A stretch of DNA of 64,000 bases. It comes from an uncultured Acidobacteriia bacterium (GTDB lineage: Bacteria > Acidobacteriota > Terriglobia > Bryobacterales > Bryobacteraceae). The DNA lies in assembly GCA_903923395.1 (NCBI GenBank), contig CAIXXM010000057.1, positions 33,765-97,764 of the forward strand, written 5' to 3'. Each line of letters starts with the position of its first letter. The first letter of the stretch is position 1. The position numbers were made by a program, and so were the translations under genes. This document shows positions 33,279 through 42,196 of the stretch, piece by piece. The notes under the pieces are model-generated. The model searched no databases. It saw only the letters and a list, made by a program, of their open reading frames with translations, and was not told the DNA's origin.

Positions 33279-33664
33279 CCCTGCAAGCCCTCCTGCGCAT
33301 TCGCCAATTCCCGCCGAATGCGGGCCTTCGAAACACCCTGTGCACGCATCTCCGCAATCAGCAGGCGGAGTTTTGAGCGGAAACCATCCAGCAACGCCGG
33401 GGCCGCAGGGGCAGGAGCATGTTCGAGAACGCGCGCCGACTTTCCATGAGCCACGCTGATCAGGCCCTGCAAAGCCAGAGTCCGGTAAGCTTCAGCAACC
33501 GTATTGAAGTGAATGCCAAGTTCCTTGGCGAGTTGGCGCACCGAGGGCATCGGCTGGCCGGGTTCAAGTACCCCTTCAACGAGGAGCATGCGGAACTGGT
33601 CTACGATTTGGCGGTAGACAGGCGCGGGAGAGTTTGGGTCGATGGAGAGTTTCAAGGCGGGCAA
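33275..33664 (-). CDS. GntR-family transcriptional regulator (YtrA subfamily)
   Basis: 129 residues. The N-terminal winged helix-turn-helix is PVYRQIVDQFRMLLVEGVLEPGQPMPSVRQLAKELGIHFNTVAEAYRTLALQGL in order, followed by a short helical tail, the compact YtrA layout without a ligand domain. I choose a TTG start at 33664 because AGGAG (complement of 33672-33676) lies seven bases upstream. A perfect inverted repeat covers this Shine-Dalgarno, so autorepression is likely. It is co-transcribed with the DUF5808 membrane protein. Confidence 0.85.
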   Translation of the reverse strand: MPALKLSIDPNSPAPVYRQIVDQFRMLLVEGVLEPGQPMPSVRQLAKELGIHFNTVAEAYRTLALQGLISVAHGKSARVLEHAPAPAAPALLDGFRSKLRLLIAEMRAQGVSKARIRRELANAQEGLQG

Positions 33665-33674
33665 CAACTGTCTC

Positions 33675-33695
33675 CTGTACAGATACAGCGTACAG
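33675..33695. promoter_or_regulatory. Candidate GntR operator (CTGTAC-N9-GTACAG)
   Basis: CTGTAC at 33675-33680 and GTACAG at 33690-33695 are exact reverse complements. The palindrome overlaps the Shine-Dalgarno of the GntR gene. Its position and GTAC core suit a YtrA-type autoregulatory site. Confidence 0.6.
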
Positions 33696-33726
33696 AGACA
33701 CGCCGGGCCCGTCAAACCTCCGGGTA

Positions 33727-34104
33727 CTACTTCTTATCGTGCGCCGAGTACTGTGCCTGCGGCGGATTCAGCTTGATCGGCACCGTCTGCGGCCCTGCTT
33801 CCAAATCAAACACGTCACCAAAGGTCTGGTAGTTCGACGCAATGATCTGGATCGTCACCTGTCCCTGCGGCATTTCCGGCAGAGTGACCTTGCCCTCCTG
33901 GCTGGTCTTGGTTTCCCAGGAAGTCACCATGTTCGGGAGCTTGATCTTGAACTTGCTGTGGCGGAACTTCACAATGACGCTGGCGCGGTCAATCGGCTTT
34001 CCCGTCTCAGCAGAGGTGACCAGTACAGTGAGTTTGGTCATCGGTGAGGCAGCCGTCATGGGCAGCGAACAGAGCAGCAGGAGGAAGACAGAGAGCGTGC
34101 GCAT
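33727..34104 (-). CDS. Small secreted protein with carboxypeptidase-regulatory-like (beta-sandwich) domain
   Basis: 125 residues with a signal peptide (MRTLSVFLLLLCSLPMTAA). The rest reads as a single Ig-like/CarboxypepD_reg-type beta-sandwich: TVLVTSAETGKPIDRASVIVKF, then a KTSQEGKVTLPEMPQGQVTIQIIASNY strand pattern typical of that fold. No enzymatic residues are seen. It probably sits in the periplasm or on the surface. It follows hpnE by nine bases on the same strand. Confidence 0.75.
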   Translation of the reverse strand: MRTLSVFLLLLCSLPMTAASPMTKLTVLVTSAETGKPIDRASVIVKFRHSKFKIKLPNMVTSWETKTSQEGKVTLPEMPQGQVTIQIIASNYQTFGDVFDLEAGPQTVPIKLNPPQAQYSAHDKK

Positions 34105-34113
34105 TGATCTCTA

Positions 34114-35427
34114 TTATGCGACATCTGGCAGCAGGAATACTTGCGGGTTTCCTGCGGCCCTGGTGACTGCCTCCGCCGCAAGATACCCGCTCCGGACCGC
34201 ACCCTCCATGGTGGCGGGCCACCCGGAGCGCGTCCAATCTCCTGCCAGGAAGAAGTTGGCATAAGCGGCATCCGCCTTCGGCCGCTTTTCTTCCAGGCCC
34301 GGAGACGCTGCAAACGTCGCCCGGACTTCCTTGATCACCTGCGCCTTCTCGAGCTTCGCCGCCTTCACCACAGGGAAGAAATCCGCCAGTTCCCGGATCG
34401 CCAGATCAATAATTTCCTGCCTCGGCATGTTGGTCATGTTGCGCGAGGCGCTGACGACCAGTTGCAGATAGCGGCCTTCCTGTTTGTTGAAAAGCCACTG
34501 TATGTTGCGGTCCAACAGTGTGGCATGCGGCAGGTCCGTGATGGGCCGGTCAAACCAGAGATGGATGCCTGTGATGGGCGAGTGCGAGAAGGCACTCCAC
34601 TCCACGGGCAATTCCGGCATCAACTGAAAGAGTTTCTCGAATGGCAGGCAGGAAACGTAATGGTCCGCGGTGAAGCGTTCACCGCCGGCGGTCACGGCAG
34701 CGATGGTTCCGTTCGAGACCTCGATCCGCTCGACCGCAGTGCGGTGGTGCAAGTGGACTCCGGCCTTCTGAATCAGAGATTGCTCGTCATACAACTCCCG
34801 CAGAGGGACATCGGGCACGCCCATCTCGTAGGTATCCGGCCGCGCAATCATGGCCAGCCAGAACACTTGAAATCCATGCGACGCGGCCATCCGGTCCAAC
34901 TCTTCGTTAATGGCTGAGACCAGGACCTGCCGCCAGTAGCGCTCGATCGCCTGCGGTGTCTGCTGCTTTTCCCGCAACCAGTCCAGCATAGTAATTGCAT
35001 CGAGATCTTTGCGGTGGCGTTCCCTGGGAATCGCGTTCATGGCGCGGGCAATGGAGATCTTATCCGCGAGATTGAGGAACTTGAGTCCGAGAAACGAGCC
35101 GGCAAAGTGGGCCGGTGCGGGCAGGATGCCGCGCTTCAGAACCGAGGTTCTGCCGCCGGGTTCGATGAAGAAGAATTCGCGGTGGAAACGCACTTTGCCT
35201 CCCACCCCGAGTCGTTCATAGAGATCCAGCAGATTCACGCAGCACTTCAAGAGCACGTGCTGCGCGTTGTCAATGACTTCCGTATCGCCGGACACAGGCC
35301 AGGAGGTAGCGCGCCCGCCAAGAAAATTGCGGGATTCCAGCAGATGGACTTCATATCCGGCACGGCCAAGGGCGGCGGATGCGGCAAGACCCGCCAGTCC
35401 GCCGCCAAGGATGAGAACTTTGGGCAA
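34114..35427 (-). CDS. hpnE: Hydroxysqualene dehydroxylase HpnE (FAD-dependent)
   Basis: 437 residues of the amine-oxidase/phytoene-desaturase superfamily. The N-terminal FAD motif is ILGGGLAGLAASAALGRAGYEVHLLE, followed by GGRATSW and DNAQHVLLKCC; the C-terminal flavin motif is FFLAGDWTRSGWPATMEGAVRSG. These match HpnE, which reduces hydroxysqualene to squalene for hopanoid synthesis. The partners hpnC and hpnD are not in the window. It lies upstream of the small secreted-protein gene on the same strand. Confidence 0.88.
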   Translation of the reverse strand: MPKVLILGGGLAGLAASAALGRAGYEVHLLESRNFLGGRATSWPVSGDTEVIDNAQHVLLKCCVNLLDLYERLGVGGKVRFHREFFFIEPGGRTSVLKRGILPAPAHFAGSFLGLKFLNLADKISIARAMNAIPRERHRKDLDAITMLDWLREKQQTPQAIERYWRQVLVSAINEELDRMAASHGFQVFWLAMIARPDTYEMGVPDVPLRELYDEQSLIQKAGVHLHHRTAVERIEVSNGTIAAVTAGGERFTADHYVSCLPFEKLFQLMPELPVEWSAFSHSPITGIHLWFDRPITDLPHATLLDRNIQWLFNKQEGRYLQLVVSASRNMTNMPRQEIIDLAIRELADFFPVVKAAKLEKAQVIKEVRATFAASPGLEEKRPKADAAYANFFLAGDWTRSGWPATMEGAVRSGYLAAEAVTRAAGNPQVFLLPDVA

Positions 35428-35471
35428 ATCCCATTATCTCTGCCGGCATTTTACGGCGGAGGATAAGCCAC

Positions 35472-36200
35472 TCAGAAATATTTGCGAACCATATCGCGCC
35501 AGAACAGGGGCTTGTGCGCCGTGCCATGCCAGAGATCAAGAGAGTGCAGAATCTCCTTCTCATAAAGCGACTGGCTCAGCGCGCGGTTGCTGGGGCAAAA
35601 GTAATCCGCATCGCCCACCGCGAGATGAATTTCCAGGTGCCGCATCTGTTCGAGCAGTGCCGGATCGCCGATGTTGGGGACGTAGTGGTTCGGTGTGTGC
35701 AGGTAGATATCTTCATCGTAGTAACCATCGAAGAGATCGGGATAGGTTTCGACGCGGCAGGTGAGATCATACCGGCCGCTCAACCCGACGACCCTGGTGA
35801 ACAGGGCAGGATTTCGGAACGCAATATCGACGGCGTGATAGGCCCCGATGCTGCAGCCATGGGACACAAGGCGGGGGTCTGGATTGATCGATGCGGCGAG
35901 GGGAAGCACTTCCCGCAGAATGTATTCCTGGTACTGGTTGTGGCGTTCGATGCGCTGGCGGGGGTGTACGTCTGGATTGTACAGTCCTTCAGAATCCACG
36001 CTGTCCACGCAAAATAACTGGATCTGACCCAAAAGCACCTGGTGTGCCACGCCGTCGAGGATGCCAAAACCCTCGTAATCAAAGTAGCGCCCCTGCCGTG
36101 TCGGAAAGACAAGCACTCTGGTGCCTGCGTGGCCAAAGACCAGCAGTTCCATCTCCCGGTTAAGCCGAGGGCTGAACCACTTGTGATATTCCCGGCGCAC
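35472..36200 (-). CDS. Alpha/beta-hydrolase (esterase D-like, PF00756 type)
   Basis: 242 residues from a GTG at 36200. The nucleophile elbow is SHGCSIGAYHA (Gly-Cys-Ser-Ile-Gly), with the acid in AVGDADYFCPSN and the His in DLWHGTAHKPLFW. The early REYHKWFSPRLNREMELLVFGHAG block is typical of this putative esterase group. The frame is open to an ATG at 36296, but that would overlap the GDSL gene by 137 bases and add non-conserved sequence. The substrate is unknown, and no export signal is visible. Confidence 0.8.
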   Translation of the reverse strand: MRREYHKWFSPRLNREMELLVFGHAGTRVLVFPTRQGRYFDYEGFGILDGVAHQVLLGQIQLFCVDSVDSEGLYNPDVHPRQRIERHNQYQEYILREVLPLAASINPDPRLVSHGCSIGAYHAVDIAFRNPALFTRVVGLSGRYDLTCRVETYPDLFDGYYDEDIYLHTPNHYVPNIGDPALLEQMRHLEIHLAVGDADYFCPSNRALSQSLYEKEILHSLDLWHGTAHKPLFWRDMVRKYF

Positions 36201-36843
36201 TTGAAGGAGAGGATAGCGCGGTTTCGTGACAATCGGAGAAATCCAGAGGGAAGATTCTATTGCGGTAGTTCGCAAGCACTCCCCTCCAGATCCCATAGCC
36301 CAGAGGATTCATGTGCAACCCGTCTTCCATGAAGAGTTCCGGGCGGGGACGACCGGCTTCACTCAACATGGCCGGAAAGATATCGATAAATGCAGCGTTT
36401 GGCAGCAGGGCGATCTCTTGCTGAATCGAGGCATTGGTGCTGCGGATCGCGTCGAAAAGGTACTGCCGCGCAGGGCTCGGCTTAATGGAGATGAAAAACA
36501 ATGGCACGGCGGGATACTTCGCACGAATCTTCGCAGCCAGTAACCGAAACGAGGCCAGAACCTTCGCAGGCGATTGCCCGTCGCCTAAATCATTATCACC
36601 CGCGTAAATCGTAATCGATTGGGGGTCAAGGCCGGTGAAGATGCGGTCGAAAAAGTGGGCGCAGGCTTCCAGCGTAGAGCCGCCGAAGCCAAGGTTGAGT
36701 GCAACAGGGATGTCCAGATCTTCGGCGAGTGTTGGCCACAGACGCAGCGTGGAACTGCCGTAGAACACTGCGGGCCGGACCGGGATGGCGGAACACCTGG
36801 TCCGCTGTTCAAGCTGGCGGACGTCCGCCTCATACCATTGCAT
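36160..36843 (-). CDS. GDSL/SGNH-type hydrolase
   Basis: 227 residues. Block I is FYGSSTLRLW (Gly-Ser-Ser in place of Gly-Asp-Ser), block II GFGGST, block III YAGDNDLGDG (Gly-Asp-Asn-Asp), block V DGLHMNPLGY with the catalytic Asp and His. These are the SGNH esterase/acetylesterase signatures. ATG at 36843; the upstream TTG is ignored. The 3' end overlaps the next esterase gene by about 40 bases. Both are cytosolic by sequence and may act together on an acylated compound (inference). Confidence 0.82.
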   Translation of the reverse strand: MQWYEADVRQLEQRTRCSAIPVRPAVFYGSSTLRLWPTLAEDLDIPVALNLGFGGSTLEACAHFFDRIFTGLDPQSITIYAGDNDLGDGQSPAKVLASFRLLAAKIRAKYPAVPLFFISIKPSPARQYLFDAIRSTNASIQQEIALLPNAAFIDIFPAMLSEAGRPRPELFMEDGLHMNPLGYGIWRGVLANYRNRIFPLDFSDCHETALSSPSSAPGISQVVQPSA

Positions 36844-36896
36844 GTCAGTTCCCAAGTTTACAACTGCGTTGCGGCAGAGTCATTTGGGGAAGTACG

Positions 36897-36924
36897 GGCA
36901 AGGGGGCAAGTACGCCCCCCTGCC
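36897..36924 (-). terminator. GC-rich hairpin downstream of a PEP-CTERM gene
   Basis: The arms at 36897-36907 and 36914-36924 pair over 11 bp (one G-U wobble on the minus transcript) with a six-base loop. It lies 20 bases after the PEP-CTERM stop. No T-run follows, so termination strength is uncertain. Confidence 0.5.
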
Positions 36925-36944
36925 TTGCGGGAGCGAATAACGAA

Positions 36945-37679
36945 TTAGACGGCAAGCTTCTTTCGAAAAAGGCCTGCTACCGCCAAACCAGTTCCGAACA
37001 TGAGCCAAGTGGAGGGTTCCGGAGCACTCGTATCCACGATCGAACTGCTCCCCGAGTTGATTGTGCCCTGCAACTGAACCAGCGTGGCAGCCGAATTGCC
37101 GACTCCAACCGTGAACCCATCGCCGTAATATTGATCGGCACCCAATAACGCGAGCACAGCCGACTCGCTGTCTACCGGATGTGGATCCTGCGTCAGGCCA
37201 TTCGTATTGATCGCGTGGTATCCGGAAGTCAGAAACGACCAGCCGTAAGGGCCAGTGATGCCGACAAGACCCTGACTTCTGCTGCAGGTGTAGCAGATGA
37301 ATACACTCGGCGTGTTATTTCCCAGGTCATCCTGCGTAGGAATCGTGCGCAGATTCCCGCCTACCGATACGGTCTCGGTAATGAATTGAGGCGAAGTCTT
37401 GCTGCAGCCTGTATTGCAGTTGGCATCGATGTAGGTGGCATCCCAGCTGATGTTGACAATCATGGCTTGGCCGCCCAAGTCAACGCCAGCGCCTTCTCCA
37501 AAAAAGTTATTTGTATCGGTAGCGTATCCGCTCCGGGCCGTGGCAGTCAGACTGAAGGAAATGATGTTGTCACCTGCGGAGAAAGGGACGATCTCGGCAA
37601 AACATGTCGAGGCGGCAAGGAAAGCAAAGACGGCGAGAAGTACAGTCGAAGTTCGTTGAAGTTGCAAAGTATCCTCCAT
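36945..37679 (-). CDS. PEP-CTERM sorting domain protein
   Basis: 244 residues with a signal peptide (about 1-28, ending STCFA). The mature part is beta-rich, low in charge and high in Gly/Thr/Ser, with four cysteines in TNCGC-like pairs. The C-terminus is the sorting signal: APEPSTWLMFGTGLAVAGLFRKK, that is PEP, hydrophobic helix, basic tail. Such proteins are processed by an exosortase (EpsH) and exported to the cell surface or matrix. No exosortase is in the window. The leader carries a short hairpin six bases before the ATG (37686-37706). Confidence 0.88.
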   Translation of the reverse strand: MEDTLQLQRTSTVLLAVFAFLAASTCFAEIVPFSAGDNIISFSLTATARSGYATDTNNFFGEGAGVDLGGQAMIVNISWDATYIDANCNTGCSKTSPQFITETVSVGGNLRTIPTQDDLGNNTPSVFICYTCSRSQGLVGITGPYGWSFLTSGYHAINTNGLTQDPHPVDSESAVLALLGADQYYGDGFTVGVGNSAATLVQLQGTINSGSSSIVDTSAPEPSTWLMFGTGLAVAGLFRKKLAV

Positions 37680-37763
37680 TGACCAGACAGGTTCTTACCT
37701 GCTGTCACTAAGGAATACAGGAACGACGGGAAATCTCTATCATCCAAGCGCATCTTTTTTGCA

Positions 37764-40700
37764 TCAGTGAAAATCATGTGACGCCACCACCGGCAGGGCT
37801 GTCTCCAGACGCTCAATCTTCTTCGCCAGCACGTGGATGACATTGTCCACATTCTGCACCTTCCCTTCAATCAGCAGGTAAGGGTGCCCCACCACAATGA
37901 GCCGGTGCTGGTCGAAGAGATCAGGCATCACCACCACATTCGCGATGCCCGTCTCATCCTCCATGCTGAGGAAGCAGATCCCCTTCGCTGTACCGGGGCG
38001 CTGGCGGACAATCACGCACCCGGCCACACGGACGCCGCCGCCATTGGGAATCCGGTTGAGGTCTCGCGCCGTGGTGACCCCGAGTTCCCGCATCGCCTCC
38101 CGGTGCCAGGCCATGGGGTGACGCCCGACGGTCAGTGACGTGCCCAGATAATCGGCCTCCAGGCGTTCGGGCACGGACATCGGTGCCAGCGGCGACTGCG
38201 GATCACTCTCCGGCAGCAGTTCGAGCAAGGGTGGTGCCGGGCGTCCCGCACGTCCGGCCTTCCACAACGCATCCCGGCGATGCCCGGCGCCGAGGGAATT
38301 CAATGCCCCGATGCTGGCGAGACGTTCCAGTTCATCCTTGTGCAGTTCTGGAACGCGGTGCGCCAGGTCATCAATGGAGCGGAACGGCTTTCGTTCCACT
38401 ATGCACCGGGCTGCTTCGGCCCGCAGACCCCGCACCATCCTGTGCCCCAAACGGAGATGGCGCTGCGGACCCTCCACCGTGCACTCCACTTCCGACACAT
38501 TCACATCCACAGGCAGCACCCGGAGTCCATGGCGCTGCGCATCTTTGATCAGGACAGCGGGGTGATAAAAGCCCATCGGCTGATTGTTCAACAAAGCACA
38601 GGTAAATGCTGCCAAATAATGGACTTTCAGATACGCACTCGCATAGGCCAGCAGCGCAAAGCTCGCCGCATGGGATTCCGGAAAGCCATACAACGCGAAA
38701 GAGGTGACAGAGAGCACAATCCGGTCCTGCGTCTCACCCGTGATGCCGTTTTTCGTCATGCCCGCCCGCAGCTTCGCTTCAATCTCTTTCATCCTCTGCT
38801 CAGAGCGTTTGAAGCCCATCGCGCGCCGGAGTTCCTCTGCCTCACCACCAGTGAAGTTGGCAGCCAGCATCGCCATCTTGAGCAATTGTTCCTGGAACAG
38901 CGGCACGCCGAGCGTCCGCGCGAGTACGGGTTCCAGAATGGGATGCAGAGCGTCGGCAGGCTCCCGTCCGGCGCGGCGGTTCAAGTAGGGATGCACCATC
39001 TGGCCGACAATCGGCCCGGGCCGGATCAGCGCCACTTCCACCACCAGATCGTAAAACTTTTCCGGCTTCAAACGCGGCAGCGTGGCCTGCTGGGCGCGGC
39101 TCTCCACCTGGAACATCCCGATCGTATCCCCGCGCTGCAGTGTCTGATACGTCTTGGGATCATCAGCGGGCAACTGGCCCAGGTCGATCTCTTCCTGCCA
39201 GTGGTTGCGGATCAGAACCAGGCAATCCTCCAGCACGGCCATCATGCCCAACCCGAGCAAATCCACCTTGATCAGCCCCATGTCCGCGCAGTCTTCCTTG
39301 TCCCACTGCACAATCACGCGCCCGGGCATGGAGGCAGGCTCCAGCGGCACGATGGTATCCAGACGGTTCTGGCAGATCACCATGCCGCCGGAGTGCTGGC
39401 CCAGGTGCCGCGGCAGATCCTGCAAGCCTTCCACCAGTTCCAGAAACTTGCGTACTTTGGGATGCTGCAGACTCATCCCGGCCTGTGTGAAGCGGGTTTC
39501 GGTGTTGCTGTCTTTGTCCTTGAAACCCCAGCCCGGCATCACCGCGGAGAGTTTGTCGAGCGTGGCGACATCAAAGCCCATCACCTTGCCAGCCTCCCTG
39601 GCTGCCAGCCGTCCGCGGTAGGTGATCACATTGGCCGTCATTGCCGCGCCGTGCTGTCCATAGCGCTCATACGCATACTGGATGGCCATCTCCCGCTTCT
39701 CGCCGGAAGGCAGATCGATATCGATATCCGGCCACTCTCCCCGCTCTTCCGAAAGAAAGCGCTCAAAGAGCAGATCCATACCGACCGGGTCGACCGCCGT
39801 GATTCCCAGCGAATAACAAACCGCACTGTTCGCCGCCGACCCGCGCCCCTGACACAGAATCCCCCGCTCTCTGCAGAAACGGACGATATCCCAGACGATC
39901 AGGAAGTAACCACCCAGCCCCAGCTTTTCAATCAGCTTCAATTCCCGGTCAATCTGTTGCCGCGCCTTTTCGTGATACGGCTGATAGCGGTGCCGGGCAC
40001 CTTCGTGCGTGAGCTTATAGAGCAGTGACGGCACGGTTTCGCCTGGTGGCAGAGGGTAATCGGGAAACTGGTAGCCGAGATCCCGCAGCGTGAAACCCAA
40101 ACGGGAGGAGACCTCCTGCGTATTGGCAATGGCCGCGGGAAGATCAGCGAAAAGCCGGCACATCTCACGGCCGCTCTTGAGGTGACGCTCCGAGTTCACC
40201 GCAAGCAGTTTGCCGGCTTCCGCGAGGGTCGTCTTGTGGCTCAGGCAGGTGAAGACATCCAGAATCTGCCTCTGTGCCGGGGTGGCGTGGCAGACCCCGT
40301 TGGTGGCCACGAGAGGAAACTGCAAGGAACGCCCGAGTTCCACCACGGCCTCATTCCGCCGCTCCTCTTCCCGTTCCGCATGCCGCTGCAACTCCAGATA
40401 GACATTGCCGCGTCCGAAGAGCCGCTGCAGACGCTCCAGTTCTGCACTGCCCTGCTTCCTTTGCAACGCCCTCGCCAGAGGACCCTCGCTGCCCCCGGTT
40501 AAACAAATCAGCCCTTTCGAATACTCCTCAAAATCGCCATCCGTCGCGGCAGCTTCAAATCCGGGCTTTGGATTCTTCGTGCCCGCCCGCAGCTTGATCT
40601 TCGTAATCAGGCGGCAGAGATTCTGGTAGCCTTGGCGGCTTTCCACCAAAAGTGTGACACGGGAACCATCCGCCGCAGTCACTTCCGCACCGGCGTGAGC

Positions 40701-40943
40701 CTGAATTCCCAGCTTGCGGCCCTGTGTGTAAAAACGTGCCGCCCCGGCGAGGGCGTCTACATCGGTCAATGCCATGACCGGCGCCCCGTCACCGCGGGCG
40801 GCATATGCAGCGCAAAGAGCGATGTATTCCTCCGGCGCGCTTGCCCCGCGGAGGAAACTGAAAGCGGAGCGGGCGTGGAGTTCAATGTAAGGCGGCACTT
40901 TTGGGTTCGCCTTATTTTCGCCTTTCTGGCGCTCTAACTGCAA
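37764..40943 (-). CDS. dnaE2: Error-prone DNA polymerase III alpha subunit DnaE2 (ImuC)
   Basis: 1059 residues. The N-terminal PHP domain begins ELHARSAFSFLRGASAPEE. The palm carries the catalytic Asp pair in PDIDIDLPSGEKREMAIQYAYERYG, and QGRGSAANSAVCYSLGIT and the HhH/OB C-terminal region follow. It lacks the beta-clamp-rich tail of DnaE1 and matches DnaE2 in length. DnaE2 does mutagenic translesion synthesis in the SOS response. Its usual partners imuA and imuB are not adjacent. The ATG overlaps the end of the upstream PEP-CTERM gene by ten bases; an in-frame GTG at 40898 is an alternative start. Confidence 0.94.
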   Translation of the reverse strand: MQLERQKGENKANPKVPPYIELHARSAFSFLRGASAPEEYIALCAAYAARGDGAPVMALTDVDALAGAARFYTQGRKLGIQAHAGAEVTAADGSRVTLLVESRQGYQNLCRLITKIKLRAGTKNPKPGFEAAATDGDFEEYSKGLICLTGGSEGPLARALQRKQGSAELERLQRLFGRGNVYLELQRHAEREEERRNEAVVELGRSLQFPLVATNGVCHATPAQRQILDVFTCLSHKTTLAEAGKLLAVNSERHLKSGREMCRLFADLPAAIANTQEVSSRLGFTLRDLGYQFPDYPLPPGETVPSLLYKLTHEGARHRYQPYHEKARQQIDRELKLIEKLGLGGYFLIVWDIVRFCRERGILCQGRGSAANSAVCYSLGITAVDPVGMDLLFERFLSEERGEWPDIDIDLPSGEKREMAIQYAYERYGQHGAAMTANVITYRGRLAAREAGKVMGFDVATLDKLSAVMPGWGFKDKDSNTETRFTQAGMSLQHPKVRKFLELVEGLQDLPRHLGQHSGGMVICQNRLDTIVPLEPASMPGRVIVQWDKEDCADMGLIKVDLLGLGMMAVLEDCLVLIRNHWQEEIDLGQLPADDPKTYQTLQRGDTIGMFQVESRAQQATLPRLKPEKFYDLVVEVALIRPGPIVGQMVHPYLNRRAGREPADALHPILEPVLARTLGVPLFQEQLLKMAMLAANFTGGEAEELRRAMGFKRSEQRMKEIEAKLRAGMTKNGITGETQDRIVLSVTSFALYGFPESHAASFALLAYASAYLKVHYLAAFTCALLNNQPMGFYHPAVLIKDAQRHGLRVLPVDVNVSEVECTVEGPQRHLRLGHRMVRGLRAEAARCIVERKPFRSIDDLAHRVPELHKDELERLASIGALNSLGAGHRRDALWKAGRAGRPAPPLLELLPESDPQSPLAPMSVPERLEADYLGTSLTVGRHPMAWHREAMRELGVTTARDLNRIPNGGGVRVAGCVIVRQRPGTAKGICFLSMEDETGIANVVVMPDLFDQHRLIVVGHPYLLIEGKVQNVDNVIHVLAKKIERLETALPVVASHDFH

Positions 40944-41716
40944 GCAGGCTTATGCAGCCCGGCGGAAAAACTGCGGCGCTTCATCCGCCCCAACCCTGTG
41001 ACCGCAAGACCGCTGATCATCATCACCCACGTGCCAGGTTCCGGAGTCGCTGCCGTGGTATTCACCACTTCCACACCAAAGAGGTTCGCACTGAACTGGT
41101 TGCTGACACCGCAACATACGCTGAGCGTAACGGACGATGATGTTTCATGAAAAACCTGATACTGCCCAGGTGCTGACGTCGGACTCCCCGCATTCGTCGA
41201 GGTGGTGCGCACCAGACTCGTCGCCTGGTTGAGCAATTTACCGTCATCCGTCAGATAGTAAGTTGTCGTGCCGTCGCTGACCGTCATTACGTCGGAAGGG
41301 TTGTTATCGTCAATCGACGCATAGACATACACGTCGTAGGACGAGTAAGTGATGTTGGTTAACGTAACAAAGGTGTGGTCGCCATCAATCCCACCCGTGT
41401 AGAGCTTGTTGGTGGCCGTATTTGCGGTCGCCGGCGTATCAAAGCCCGCATACTGCAAGGGTCTGCCTGTGGAAGAACCCCACGTGAGATTTATCGTGGT
41501 CGCCTGCCCCAAACTGTTGTTCAGAACCAAATTGCTGCCGGTTGCGTTGCCGACATTGTTCCAGTTCGCTCCGGCAACAACACCGGGTTGATCGGTGGAA
41601 GCCAGAGCGTTATTGCTGCTGCCTCCAGTGAAGTTGACGCCGACAATTTCGGCCATGCCTGCGACCGGAACGCCCAACGCCAGAGCCACGATCGCCAGTA
41701 TCTTTTTCCTTTCCAT
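40934..41716 (-). CDS. PEP-CTERM sorting domain protein
   Basis: 260 residues with a signal peptide (MERKKILAIVALALGVPVAGMA). The body is Thr/Asn/Ser/Gly-rich, with SYDVYVYASIDDNN and other beta-strand segments. The C-terminal signal is TPEPGTWVMMISGLAVTGLGRMKRR: PEP motif, hydrophobic stretch, basic tail, then ten extra residues that are unusual for this class. Exosortase substrate. Its 3' end overlaps dnaE2 by ten bases, an odd pairing of a surface protein with a mutagenic polymerase. Confidence 0.88.
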   Translation of the reverse strand: MERKKILAIVALALGVPVAGMAEIVGVNFTGGSSNNALASTDQPGVVAGANWNNVGNATGSNLVLNNSLGQATTINLTWGSSTGRPLQYAGFDTPATANTATNKLYTGGIDGDHTFVTLTNITYSSYDVYVYASIDDNNPSDVMTVSDGTTTYYLTDDGKLLNQATSLVRTTSTNAGSPTSAPGQYQVFHETSSSVTLSVCCGVSNQFSANLFGVEVVNTTAATPEPGTWVMMISGLAVTGLGRMKRRSFSAGLHKPACS

Positions 41717-41803
41717 CTTCCCTGCTTTCCGAGCGCGGGCAATGCAGAAAGCCCGTGCTGATTGAGGAAGCGTTGCGAAAATAAAGTAGGGACCAAAAAA
41801 CTT

Positions 41804-42100
41804 TTAGTCAAAGTCAATATCGCGCGGTTTCTTGCCGAAGTTGGGATCGGCCTTCGCCTGCTCGAACAGTTCATCGAACTTGCGGTTCAAAACATCCTTC
41901 GACTTCTTCTCATTCTGGAAAGACTTCTGGAATGCATCCTCGCGCCGCCCCGCCTCGCCCTTCAACTTGGCGACCGCCGAAGCCAGATCCTCAATCAGCG
42001 GCGCATTCACGGGTTCGGCGTGAGAAATAACTGCCTGGAGTTGAGGATCAATCTTCAGCGTGGAATCACAACAGGGACATTTCACTTCAATGAGAGCCAT
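41804..42100 (-). CDS. Small zinc-ribbon-like protein of unknown function
   Basis: 98 residues. It starts MALIEVKCPCCDSTLKID, a CxCC zinc-knuckle-like element, and continues as a charged, helical, Lys/Glu-rich domain ending KKPRDIDFD. I start at the second ATG (42100), which puts the knuckle at the N-terminus. I recall similar short proteins in Acidobacteriota but know no function. It follows the Cas6-type gene on the same strand, about 96 bases away. Confidence 0.7.
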   Translation of the reverse strand: MALIEVKCPCCDSTLKIDPQLQAVISHAEPVNAPLIEDLASAVAKLKGEAGRREDAFQKSFQNEKKSKDVLNRKFDELFEQAKADPNFGKKPRDIDFD

Positions 42101-42196
42101 GAACGTCATTATGACCCGGCAGGGCGGTTAACGGTCGAATTAACCATAGTTAGTAGGAAGACGAGAGGGGTTTGACCGCACACCGAGGAAGCCGCC

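Noticed and set aside
38280..40028. Long plus-strand open frame (582 codons) opposite dnaE2.
   Set aside because: Antisense shadow of a high-GC gene; His/Gln/Arg-rich composition with no family motif, while dnaE2 on the other strand is unmistakable.
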